Both the position numbers and the translations under genes were made by a program. 64,000 bases of DNA from Lagopus muta (Eukaryota > Chordata > Aves > Galliformes > Phasianidae), in assembly GCF_023343835.1 (NCBI RefSeq), contig NC_064433.1:72582823-72646822 (forward strand), in the 5' to 3' direction. Positions 34,105 to 46,125 of this stretch are shown here, one piece after another (the first letter of the stretch is position 1; each line of letters begins with the position of its first letter). The notes below the pieces were generated by a model, which saw only the letters and a list, made by a program, of their open reading frames with translations, searched no databases and was not told where the DNA came from.

Positions 34105-34226
34105 AGCAAAGGGTTATTGTAGGAAATTTCTCTGTCTTGAATTCCCTTCTATTTACTACTTTAAGTATAGTTGGTTCTTTTCTATCATACCTCACTGAGA
34201 AGAAAAAGGAAATTATATGAGCCCAT
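34105..34226 (+). repeat. About 125-bp direct repeat downstream of FGF6, copy 2
   Basis: This is the partner of 33131-33257, in the same orientation and about 970 bp further on. Confidence 0.88.
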
Positions 34227-35933
34227 GATCTGGCAGTATGTAGAGGGAAGCTAGATAGGCACATTTTGTTCATCCACAATGTGTGCAGCAGTTTGTGTTA
34301 GAAAAAATGAATGCATTTTAAGAGAAAAAGTAGAGGGCAGATTGTGTCAAGGAAAAGTTTGTAGGATATCTGTAAAGTTAGAATTTGTTTCCTAAAGGTG
34401 TGGATAGGCAGGCTACAGCAGTGTTATCTAGCAATCTGTATTCTTGTGTTATATTCCTAGTTGTCTATGAAATGAAGTTTGAAAAAAGTAGGAAGAGTGT
34501 ATGGACAGAAGAAATCGTTGTCTGAATGTTGACACAAATGTTTGTTTCTGATTACACCAGAATCATTAGGTTAGAATGAAATATTTTCCCTCTTAAGCCA
34601 ACATAGTCTGGAGTAATTTGTTGTTGCCAGTACTGTTAAGTAATGGGACAGCTGGCATGAAAGATGAGAATCAGACTCACTGACTCTGTTTCATACATAT
34701 GGGTCAACAAGAACAAACTGTAGAAACACATCACAAGAAGTCTCTTCAAATGCATCCTTCTGGGCCAAACTCAAGAAGTGCATACTCCTGCAAGATGCTG
34801 TTTTGGTGGACATTTGGAAACCTAAACCACTCACTCTGCTGAGTTTCTTTTCACACCATTGCTTTGTTCATATTACATACCAATGCCAGCCACATCAACA
34901 CTTGAAGCCAACACTGAAACCATAGAAGTTTTCAATGTCAGGAGTCCTGATTAATATCAGAGTAAATTATGCTATTGACAGGTGCGTAAGTTTGGCAGCA
35001 AGCCCCTCAAATACATCTAGTGCAGTATTGCAGCACTGTGCTGTTATAAACTAGCTGGATAGAATATTTTGATAGAGACTTTTCTTAAGTGAATGCTTGA
35101 CTACATTCAGTAGAGGAGTCAAGGCATTTACTGACAAATTGCTGTGCATGTGCAAGCAGTCCAGAGGCAGCTCAGAGTAGATAGGAGACTCTGAAAAACT
35201 GCCACTCAGATTTTTCCTGATAAACTTGCTGAGCTGGCACAGAAGGAAAAAATACCATTCACAAGCAAAATTTACAAAAAAATGAAGGTTATAGTGAGCA
35301 TGCAGGTATAATCTGTCAAATTCTTAAGCAAGATATTTTTGAAAAGAATAGTTCCATGGATATGTGACTATGTGAAGTCAAACTCATGAAAATGAATCAG
35401 TTTTCCAAGTGAGGGTTAAATAAGAAACCTATTATTGACAGGTTTTTTCAATGGTCACTTTCAAAGCATCTCAACATGCATTAGCACAAAGTCATGAAAT
35501 GAGCTACATCTTTGAAAGCATTGCTATGAATTCCCCCTACGGGCCTGTGTGGTTCAGACTTTGCACATTTTCTATGCTTCTTTTTCCATGGGGAGATCCC
35601 ATGATAATTTAAGGCCTAATCCATTTCTATTACAAAACAATATTTACTGCCATTTTAATACGATCTTAGATTGATAGTGTAGATCAGTCAATCATAAAAC
35701 TCTCTTAAAACTCAAGTTAGAGAGCAGGAATATTTTATTATCAGCACTGGATGGATCTTACAAAAAAGATCTTCAGCTTGTATGCATTACATGTGTTACA
35801 TAGGCAGAACTTTTCCCAGAGGTATGCAATATATGTGGAAATCTCCCAGGGGGATATTACATACTCTATAACTGATTCCAAGCAGGACTTCTGTTTGTTA
35901 GGCACAAAGGCTCAGCAGAACTTCAAATCCTTC
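34227..35933. other. Intergenic between FGF6 and the provirus
   Basis: No gene is recognised. The outer end of the left LTR of the neighbouring provirus may lie in the right part of this stretch, but I could not place it. Confidence 0.45.
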
Positions 35934-36033
35934 TTGGTCCAGAGACACAGCTCTTTCTGTTCTCTGAACAAATTGCAGGGCTATCCATCAGTGAACACTA
36001 GCCAGCTTAACAGTATCATCACAACTTGTATCA
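35934..36033 (-). repeat. Putative U3 end of the 3' LTR of the defective provirus
   Basis: It is about 80% similar by eye to 37974-38073 with no length change. On the - strand it begins TGATACAA directly after the purine-rich tract. The remainder of this LTR should extend to lower coordinates. Confidence 0.6.
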
Positions 36034-37439
36034 ATCCCTCCTTTTCCTTTGAGGGCCTGCAAATAATGCACAAAAAACTTCACTATATCAATCTATTATA
36101 TCTCCAGCAATAGTCAGAACAATAATTGCAGCATATAAAAATAACTATCAGAAGCAGTTTCTAGGTAAATCCCAGCCATTGCACTGTTGTCCTGAATTTG
36201 CACTGCTGGGAATATTTCCCCACGTGGACAGGAAAATTGACCCTGATTGAGGGACATTAGTCTACCAGCAAACATACCTTTATTTTCCTCATATAACAAA
36301 GACTTTCCTGTAGGGCCCCTAAAACCAGCTACTAATTGGCTCCTGTAATGAAGCATACAGTTGGACCACCAGAACCAAAGGTGACTGTAAGTGCCTTTCC
36401 TCACATTTTAGTGTCTTGTTCAGTTAAGTCTTGTGTGAAAATGCAAGATGAATGTATAGAATGATTCATTTTTTTCCTACATTTGGGCCTGATTTTTTGG
36501 TTTTCTCTAAACCATGTGCTGTTTTTTCTGTTCTCTCCACAGAAGACCATAAGGAATGGGAATTGTGCATTTTTAGTGTTGGATTCATTTTTGTATTCCA
36601 TATCAACACATACTGGACTGCTGCTGTTGCCAATTCTACCTATTTTGGTATGGTGTAATAATGCTCCTGCTAATGGATAGCCTGTTTGCATGTTTCTTGG
36701 TAACTGGGTACATATTCAGCAATGGTTAGGAATTAGTGCATTAGCTAGTTTCCCTACTATTTGTAAATGTACTTTACATTTCCATCCTTCACAGCCTACA
36801 CAGCTAATTCCCGCCAGCAATGTTACTTTTTACATTATGCTTGCTTAATTATCTTAACTTTCAATAGTGAGGTAGTTGATTCAACTTTCCATGCCTTCCT
36901 AATCTGAGAATAATTAATCCAGGATCCTTTTCCTTCAAGTTTCACTCCATTATAGGTGGAAACTTGGAAGGGTCCTTTACACTTCTCTTGCAGTGTTTCA
37001 GATGTCCAGGGTTTGATACACACCAGTGTCCTGGTTGGAATGGATTCACTGAGGAATCCAGACTCAGAGATTTATTTAAGACCACATATTTATTTATCTC
37101 TTGCAAGACTCTCCTGAGAGCAACTAGTTTCTTGTATCATTTTCCATCTCTCCTGGTAACTCAGGAGTCCGAGATGGTCATCTGTACATCAGTTTGTATG
37201 GGCTAAGGCCTCAAGTCTGGACTGTAATTCTCAACAAGACTAAATGCAAAACCCAAGTGGAGTCCATACAGGTCTCTTGACACATTTGCTCAGCTGTGTT
37301 TTGAGCATTTCATTCATTCTTTCCACTTTCTCACTAGACTGGAGTCTATTAGGAGCATGCAGCTTCCATGTAATGTTTAGCAATACACTGATTTCAATAA
37401 CTACTTCAACTACAAAATGTGTGCTATCAGATGACATTC

Positions 37440-37902
37440 CTACGCGTATTCCAAATCTTGGAAAAAAATTATTTCAATAATATTTTCACCACTTCCCTGC
37501 TTTATTTGTGCAACATGGAAAGGCCAACCAGTAAATGTATCCACTATGACTAACCAATATTTCAATCCTCTAAAGCAATTAGAAAGAATTGCTTTAGGAA
37601 AAGAATTACAAAGCAATTTAGTAAAATCAATCTGCCAATATTCTCCATGTGCCCGTTTTTCTGAATTGACAACATATTTCACACCTTCTGGTAACTGACC
37701 TATCCACCCCTATTATATTCCAACTAATAACTGACTTTTGAAGATTTTTCAGCCAATTTTCTGTTCCCCAGTGTACAGCATTGTGCTCTCCCCTCACTAG
37801 GCTATTCATGAAATAGTATGGTAGTACCTCTAGGCATAAGGAATAACTGCCCAGCCATCTCTCCGCCTTTGTGCTTTTAGCACTGTTATCAAATTTAGAC
37901 AA
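37440..37902 (-). pseudogene. Retroviral integrase remnant
   Basis: Two overlapping - strand frames (37902-37627 and 37682-37440) encode the N-terminal zinc-binding part and the start of the catalytic core of an integrase. The join needs a frame change. The first core aspartate region (QIDFT) and the DTFTGWP block are seen. The C-terminal part is missing or decayed. Confidence 0.85.
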
Positions 37903-37973
37903 GGTTTAGCACTTTATAGCTTCTATACATTTTTCTGCAGCCCTTTTGCAGCCAAGTTAGCCAGTTTGTTCAG

Positions 37974-38073
37974 TTGGTCCAGAGACACAGCTCTTTCTGT
38001 AATCTAAACAAACTGCAGGTCTATCCATCAACGAACACTAACAAGCTTAACAATATCAGTACGATTTGTATCA
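37974..38073 (-). repeat. Putative U3 end of the 5' LTR (truncated)
   Basis: Direct repeat partner of 35934-36033. The similarity stops at the TGATACAA terminus on the right, where host sequence would start, and at the deletion joint on the left. Confidence 0.6.
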
Positions 38074-41000
38074 AAATAAATTCACTTTTCTCTAGACGTG
38101 TAAAGATACAGCCACACACACAGTGGAAAAGCAGAGTAATTTATATATACCTGACTCATTATTTCAATTCCAAGATTTTGCACAGTAAAATAGTGCCAAC
38201 GTTCTCACATTATTTTTTATCATTAAAATATACCTCATATTAGGACTCAATACAGGCTCACAACCAAGACTGTAAATTTACAAGAAACATAAAACTGTCC
38301 AGTTGTTTGTGAAATTGTGTCTATTTTTAAACATGTGCTGTGCACAATAGTTTAATGTATTCATAAAATAAACTTTTATATGTAGTGTTTTGACTCCAGA
38401 TCTTTTTTTAACATTTTTTAACCCCTTGCTACACAGCTCCTATATTAAAAAATAAATAAATAAATAAATAAATAAATAAAATTGCTGTTTTAATTCATCT
38501 CTAGATCCATAGAACATATTGGCACCCTTAAAACTGTGGTAGACCTTTCTGTTCTTCAGACTTCTTCTCTGGAAAGACATAAGGGAGTTATGTTTGTTGT
38601 TAAGTTTCACAGAAAAGAAGGAAATTAGAACTGTAATCTTTTTTGAAGATGAGCTGCCATGTTCACCTGTCTAAATTCCTGTGCTTTTTACTCAGGGAGG
38701 TATTAGTGCTACTCTCCTATTTTTGAAGCTCTTGAGTAAATCTCTTCATTGAATATGGAATAATAGTTTTTCTTTTATTAAATCAGTTTTTCTTCTTGCT
38801 TGGAACTACTTTCGGAGGGCAGCTTCCTGCAGCCATCTGAAGATTTTTGACTCACTATCCCCTAAAACTGGGAGGGGTGGAGGAGGAAGGAACGACACAT
38901 TCCAGTAGTTTGGTAAGTTTTGCCATATTTCAGCGATGTGGTAAGTTTTGCTCTCCCTCTCTTCTGTGTTGCCATTTAATCATTTCTTCAGTTAGTTAAA
39001 TTAGTACAGACTTCTCCCAGTCTGAGAGCTAGCACTGAGATGTTACTAAAAACTAATAGCTGAGAATCTGCTGCTCACTCTGTGGTTTAAGCACACTATT
39101 AATCAATCCATAATCAGTATGGCATGGCAGACTGGACAGATCTCCAACGTTCTTCTTGCAGGAAGACTCTTCTGAGGAGCCTGCAAACTTTAGCAATGAC
39201 TAAATGCCATCCTCTGAATTTATATTTCATATTTTGTCTGTCTATGCTACCCTGCAGTAGCTCTTTCTGTTTAAAAATAATCATAAATTCTTCATATTAT
39301 TGCTATGTGTATGAACTGAACGTCACATAGGAAAGGACTACGTTTCACGGATGGATTAACCAACATTTCTGTTTGCTGTAGTAGTGCCTTGTTTACTGCT
39401 CTGAAGGGCAGTAATTTTAGGCAAAAGTAAGAACTGGAAAAGTGACACAACTGACATACAGTGACTGGAAATGACAAGGGCAAACAAGCAAAACAGAGAC
39501 ATAATCCTCCTGGTAAGGAGAACATCTGCAGAAGCTAGGAAAAGGTACGTGTGGCCAACTTATTAAACACCACTGCAGAAACAGACTGGTTTCTGCTTCT
39601 GTATCACAGTTTGCCTTTTGAAATATAACACTAGCCAGGCACAGCTAGATGAATGCCTCCTTGTCCTGGGAGAAAGAGATTGATCCTGTGCTCCCTTCTC
39701 ATTGTGCGCTCCCAGCTTATTGAAAATAATCTTTAGGGAACTTTGGTGAGAGAAAAAAAAAAAAATGATGACTAGGCTCCACATCTCTATGAATAGAAGG
39801 GAAAAAAATGGCTATGCTTTACTCCATTCACATAATTTTCTCACTTCTCCCAGTCATTTGGATTTTAGAATTGTATCTGTCTCTATGGATACACTGTGAC
39901 ACAGTAACCTTATTCTTCTTACCACTTTGACCTACATTTCTGCCCAAGGAACTCTGGCTGCTCACCTCGGGTTCTGTTCCCAAAACTATAAAGCATGGGA
40001 TGCTTGTGAGGGAAGGACAAAGACAAATGCAGTTTGCTCTTAACAGACTAGAGCAAATGCAATTTAAACAGAAGAATTAATCAAGTGCCTTACAGAGGAT
40101 GCATCTCCTTAGAACCTTGTACTGTTTGCTCTCTAGCTTCTTACTTCAATCCTTATTCTCTGACCTGTCACTGAGAAGGCAACTGCTCCTGTGGAATATT
40201 TCTCCTTGCAACCATACAAGAACAGAGGAGTTTCCCAGCATGTCTCTTCTCTCATGACTGAAGGTCATTCTACCTTCCATGTTCCCTGGCCTGAAGCCAC
40301 TGGCAAAGACCCATAATCTGTCCACACAGTCTGGCTTCGTCTTCTCTTATGTCCCACCATCTGTAGGTGTTGTCTTCATTAGCTTCATGACCCTGGGTTG
40401 TCAGTAGCTCCTGAAATGATCTGAGCTGACAGAAGTACTGTGAGCAGTATATGTGAAAGCAGAAAGCACTACTCTTTCTTGAATTTCAAAACCAGAGAAG
40501 GTTGCATCAGGAATAATTCTCTATATACATTGCCTCTGTGATAGCCTTATGATTCATTAACCTCTGGCTGGTCACTCAAAAGGGGTCGATCACAGAAAAC
40601 TGACTTGAAGGAGTGAAAATGCAATTTGAAAGCACACTCAGAACTGACAGCATCCTCCTTATCACAAGAAGGCATAACCCACATCTGGGCTGTGCTCTAG
40701 CAGAAAATGTCTTTTCTACTGGAACTTACCAACACAGATTGCTCCAGAAATCAACTGAAGGATTCAGTGCCCTGACTTTTTGACAACTCCAGGACACAAA
40801 GCTATCTCATTTATAGGCACATGAGATTTAGGGAAGGACAAAGATACATTAATTTCTTGTCTTCGGTGCAACTCCAGACCACTTACAGAGAATAAGGAAG
40901 AAGCAGTGTTTTCCAAAATCAACATGCCACATTAACACCTACTGTGTTGGAGATAGATAGGCGCAAAGAGTCTAACCTTCTGAGACTGATTACTGCACTT

Positions 41001-42299
41001 TTTTTATTGGCCGTTATTATTATTGCCCTCTGATAGCTATTTTGTTATTTAGCAGCTCGACATTAGAAAGCAGATATAAGTTCTGTACATGACCCTAGTC
41101 ACAAGAAGGAAAGGTAGCTAGGACCTCAGGAGCTGGATTTAGGCTTCAAGGCAGTCAGCATGTCAGCATCTGTTGCACACATGTACAGAAAAGTCAAGAT
41201 TTTAACTGGGATGCCATAGAACAGAGTATTTATCTTTCAGATCTGTTATTGAATGGTGACTTTTAGTAACATTTGGCATGTAATTAACAGTGAAAATTAT
41301 TTTTTGTCAAAATTTTCTAACTTTATGATTTGACAAGGTTTTGCAAATGTAAAGTCTGATCCTATCCATCAAAGACAATGCCACAAGGAGCAGTTTAAAA
41401 GACACAAAATGAAAAGGCTGAATGTTTCCCCCTGCTGTTTCAGAAGATACCAATGGCAGGAAATAAGGTTTAGCAGCAAAGAGCACCTTGAGGATTAGAG
41501 CAGAAAACAGCAGTCTTTTGCTGCTGAAGACAGCAATTTTAAATCATGTTGAGAGATCATTTTCTTCCTTTATCCCACTGAGTACATTACTTCACATAGA
41601 GCTGTGGAACCATAAATAATCACAAATTACACTATCTCCTGTTCATGTGCTACCAGTGGTACTCTTTGAAACACTAGGAACTGCATGGAAAATGCAGGTG
41701 CTCTCCCTGCCAGAGGGCAATGTGCCACCTGCAGAAACCACAACTTGAAAGAAACAAAGCAAAAATACCAAAGGGGTCACTAACACATGTAGGAATAAGT
41801 ATATTAAAGAAACAACAACAATTAAGAAATATGCTGAGCAGAGATTTATCTCACCAGCAAAGATTACAACGTCACAGAAAAGTTACTACCAGCTGTCTAC
41901 GAAACTGCTGAGCCAGCCCAGTTTTTCTACAATAGCAGCAGGTACTGCAGTAGCGTTTCATTAAAAAAAAAAACAAACGAGATCTTTTCTGAATGAATAA
42001 AAACAGGCTTTCAGTTAAAAACTTGCCAAAAAGATATTTACTTTCCTTAGAATATGTAGATGAAGACACTGAAGAAGTGATACCTGAAATCATTTGACTT
42101 GTTAGCAGTTTCCACTTATTTCTTTTTTAGATCAAGACAGTTTATGTCAGAAAACAGAGTTTCATTTAATATGTACAAATTTTCTGTATTGTATGAAAAG
42201 AAAAATAATTCATCATTTTAAACCATAGATATGTGAGACATTTTAGAGTTTACATGATTTTTTTCTTCTTTAAAAGTGAATCTACTGGGAAGTGACAGG
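38074..42299. other. Intergenic, no gene recognised
   Basis: Only simple repeats are recognised, chiefly the AAAT run at 38447-38481. Open frames are short. Confidence 0.55.
38447..38481 (+). repeat. (AAAT)n microsatellite
   Basis: About eight AAAT units. Confidence 0.95.
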
Positions 42300-42461
42300 C
42301 TGGCATTTCTTGTCCAGAGAAGTTGTAGAGTATACCTCCTTGGAGATCTTCAAAAGTCACCTGACCATAGTTCTGGATTTAGGTGCCCCAGCTTAAGCAG
42401 GAATTGGACCAGATGACATCCAGAGGTTCTTCTAATCCCAGCCATTCAGTGATTCTGTAAC
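42300..42461 (+). mobile_element. CR1 LINE 3' fragment
   Basis: GTTGTAGAGTATACCTCCTT and TTGGACCAGATGACATCCAG are decayed CR1 3' UTR, ending in CAGTGATTCTGTAACA. Confidence 0.82.
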
Positions 42462-43442
42462 AGTCTGAAAGCAAAGGGACAGAATGACCTCTCTCCTACC
42501 CAAGCTTATTTATGAAGCTATAATGAAAGTAGGAAACCATTTCAGGCTCGCCTGTATTTAATCTAAGTCCTCAGTGCAACCTCTGTGAGTTTCTTCTCAG
42601 GTTTCCAATGCTGATCTTAGGAGCAGGACAAGAGTTGAGATGCAAATTGTGAAATCCCAAAGAACCTAACCTTGCTGACTTCTAGGCATTTTTCCTTCTC
42701 ACTAGATCTTGATATCATGCTAGTGAGTCTCAGAGTAACCAGCTGCTCTGAAGAGCCTATCTATTAAGAACCATAAGAAAAAAAGCAAAGGTGAGATCTT
42801 GATCCAGTTTCTCAAAGATCAGAAAAACCTTGTGCAAGCAGCAAGGTTCCCTGAGCCTGCCACAGACCAACTAAACTCAGAAAATCAGGCAAACAGTACA
42901 CATCCAGGTTGCCTTATTGGCGCATGTTGCCTGAACTGGGCTGGGTCTGCCTGCTCAATGGTCTCACTACCTGGTGAAATGGGCAGGATCAGAGATCTCA
43001 TCTCCAACCTCGTCACAACAGGAAAGCTGAAGAGATGAGCATCACTAAGTAGACTGACTTTGTAGCCTGAGCTTAGGCTTTCCCAAACTAAGTGCCATGG
43101 AGATGCCCTCTGATCTTACAACTCTCCCAAGGTACCAGACCCTCCATCGTCTCTGATCTCCTCACAGCACCAGCCCTTTAGAGGAATTCCATTTTATGCA
43201 TTGGGCCCATCTGATCTCTCAGGCTCATTGAATGCAATCCAAACTCCACCATTACTGCCACCACCACCCAGGCCTAAGTCACTATGTCCCTTCTCAGTAT
43301 GCTGTCCCTTTGCTGGCTCTGTGCTGCATAAAAGCCCACTGATTACCCTCAGCAACTAAGCCACTCCTGAGCCTAGGACTGTGTGAGGTATGCCTCACTG
43401 GGAGAGGAGTATGTTGCCAGACTGTAGACATTAATTAGACTT
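42462..43442. other. Intergenic, no feature recognised
   Basis: Short open frames only; nothing is recognised. Confidence 0.5.
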
Positions 43443-46125
43443 AATCATGAATGGCCTGGGTTGAGAAGGACTACAATGATCATTTAGTTTCAACCCCCCT
43501 GCTGTTTGCAGCGGTGCCAACCACCACACCAGGCTGCCGAGAGCCACATCCCGCCTGGCCTTGAATGCCTCCAGGGATGGGACATCCACAGTGTCTCTGG
43601 GCAACTTGTTCCAGTGTGTCACCACCTTGTGTGTGAAAAAATTCGTCCTAATTCCTAACCTACATCTCCCCTGTCTTAGTTTAAAACCGTTCCTCCTTCT
43701 CCTATCCCTATCCACTCATGTAAACAGTTGTTCCCTATCCTGTTTATAAGCTCTCTTCATGTACTGGAAGGCCACAGTGAGGTCTCCCCAAAGCCTTCTC
43801 CTTTCCAAGCTAAACAAGCCCAGTTCCCTCAACCTTTCTTCATAGGAGAGGTGCTCCAGCCCTCTGGTCATCTTAGTGGCCCTCCTCTAGAACCATTCCA
43901 AGAGTTCTGCATCTTTCTTGTGCTGGGGGCCCCAGGCCTGGACGCAGTACTCCAGATGGTGCCTCACAAGAGCTGAGTAGAAGGGGACAATCACCTCCCT
44001 CTCCCTGCTGGCCACCTCTTTTTTAATGCAGCCCAGAACACAGTTGGCATTCCAGGCTGCAAGCGCACACTGCTGGCTCATGTACAGCTTCTCATCCACC
44101 AGGATCCCCAAGTCCTTCTCTACAGGGCTTCTCTCAAAGAGATCTTCCCCCAGTCTGTATAAATATCTGGGACTGCCCCCAGCCCAAGTGCAACACCTTG
44201 CATTTGGACTTGCTGAACTTCATTAGGTTCACATGGTCCCACTTACTCAGCCTGTCCAGGTCCCTCCGGATGGCTTCCCTTCCCTCCAATGAGGTGACTG
44301 TGCCACTCAGCTTGGTGTCATCTGAAAACTTGTTGAGGGTGCACTTGATTCCATCATCTATGTCATTGATAGAGATGTTGTAGAGAATCAGTCCCAAGAC
44401 TGACCCACTTGTGACTGGCCTCCACCCAGACATAGAACTGTTGATCACAACCTTTTGGCTGCAACCAGCCAACCAGTTCTTAATCTCAGTTAATGGTCTT
44501 GACCAGCCTTACCTAAAACTTCTTCCCATATCCATGGCCAGGGGCTCTATATTAGTTATATAGTAACATCTCTCTTTGCACATTCTCCAGAAGATTTCTG
44601 GATCTCTTTGCAGCCGCTGTGTGGTTTTCTCAGCAGATAGTCAGGTGGCTGAAATCTCCTATCAGGAGGAGTGCCTGTGAGCGCACCACCTCCTGCAGCT
44701 AAATGAAGAAGGGCTCATCAGCAGGCTTCCCTTACCTAAGCCCTCTCACTGAGCCCCACTAGCTCTTTGGCTGGGATCTGTTTTCCCCTTAGAACAAGTG
44801 ACATCCATCTGTAGTCATTAAGACCAGGTGCTGAATAAATTGTCCCATGGTCAAAAAACCTGAAGTTCCTGTGGCAACACCAGTCTCTCAGCCACTTATT
44901 CATTACCTGGGTTTTCCTAGCCCACTGTGTGTCTCTTGCTGCTCCAGAAGGGGTAGAAGAACATATCAGTTGTGCTCCCGCTTCCTCACAAACTGCCCTA
45001 AAGCCCTGAAGTCTTTTTTGATCATTCGCAGGCTTATCTGAGCTACTGCCTGCCTGAACTATCAGTAATGGGTAGTAATGAGAGGGACGAACCAGAGCTG
45101 GGAGTTATGTCCTTGACTCACGTTCCAGGGAGGCAGCACACTTCCCTACAAGTCAGGTCCAGTCTGCGTATGGTGCCCTCTGTTCCCATGAGGAAGGAAT
45201 CACCTGCAACAATGACCCTTCTTTCTTTCTTGGCAGAGGATGTCTGGAGATGCAGTTGACTGCCTCGCCCTTGGCAATGTCTTAGACAAGCCTTCCCACG
45301 CTTCCTCACTTACCTCTTCTTCAATTTCCAGTGCCTCAAACCTATTTCTCAGGGAGCATATGGGGAAACAAAGTCGGTAGGGAAGGGGTTCACACACAAT
45401 GCCAAGCTAGGACTGTCTGCCAACTCTCCCCATCTCTCAGGTCTCCCCCTCTGCCAGTGATAGGGCAGGTGGTACATCATTTTCAAGCATGTGTCTCCTT
45501 GGCACATTTCTCTCTGGCATGCCCGGGAGTTACTCCACCACTCAATCTCCTGCTCACCTCTTTCCCTCTTCCTTGAGCTCTGCAGCCATGCTAAGCAGAT
45601 CTCCCAGCTGCTCACACCTCACACAAGTGGAGTTCCTGCTACCCTCCCCAGGCAGCAACAGGCTCAGGCACTCCCTGCAGCCGGAGACCTGAACAGCCAC
45701 ATTCTTGGGAAGGAACTCTGTGTGAGTCACCACAGTCTTTGTGGGACAAGCTCATTGTCTGTTGGAGACCATGGTCAATCTGTGGTCTTGGAGACTGCCC
45801 ATAGGTAAGTTTGTCTCCTGAGCGAGGAGGGACTGTATTTCCACGTCCTGCCACACATGCTACCACACCTGCTGCTTCAGTGTGCTGTGGGTTCTGCATG
45901 CACTGCCTTCTCACTGTACCTGGACATGTCACTGCCCTCCCAGAAGCTTTTTCTAAGGCAAAGGGTGTGGATGCGGTTCCATTGCCGTGGCAATGCCCAC
46001 GCTTTGTCAGCCTCTCGCGAGAGCTGCCCAGCTGCTCTGCTTTCTCAGGGTTCCCCTGGCAAAGGAACCTCCTGAAACCCCACTGTACCTTGTGATCTAT
46101 CGCTGCAGTTCTGGCCAGCACAGTT
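43443..46125 (-). mobile_element. Long CR1 LINE with ORF1 remnant and internal deletion
   Basis: Read on the - strand it contains, in order: an ORF1 zinc-finger part with paired CxxC motifs (CVRCEQL near 45620); an SGNH-type esterase part (VIVAGDSFL near 45210, the GDS motif); the end of the endonuclease (ALLLIGDFSHL near 44660); then directly the last third of the reverse transcriptase (SINDIDDGIKCTLNKFSDDT near 44360); and the 3' UTR to about 43443. The middle of ORF2, including most of the endonuclease and the RT core, is missing. Stops and frameshifts make it dead, but it is among the longest CR1 copies in the window. The 160-codon frame at 45639-46121 is a shadow frame of ORF1. Confidence 0.86.

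Larger units (their letters stand above)
35934..38073 (-). mobile_element. Defective endogenous retrovirus (class I-like), antisense, with integrase remnants
   Basis: On the - strand, 37902-37440 carries integrase remnants in two overlapping frames. One is a zinc-binding H-x3-H ... C-x2-C arrangement, and the other is a core with YWQIDFT and VIVDTFTGWP motifs as in gammaretrovirus-like integrases. Frames are broken, so it is inactive. 37200-36050 corresponds to the env position and holds two open stretches of 96 codons. A 100-bp direct repeat bounds the element (35934-36033 and 37974-38073), and the left copy is abutted by a polypurine tract on the - strand (36034-36050). This suggests the repeats are the U3 ends of the 3' and 5' LTRs and that gag and most of pol are deleted. 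Confidence 0.78.

Noticed and set aside
35751..36113. 120-codon + strand frame sharing residues with a + strand frame at 37974-38243
   Set aside because: The similarity comes from the direct repeat interpreted as LTR ends. The sense strand of the element is the - strand, so the + frame is not thought to be coding.
45639..46121. 160-codon open frame on the - strand
   Set aside because: It lies inside the CR1 ORF1 remnant. The real ORF1 zinc-finger residues are in another frame, so this is a shadow frame.
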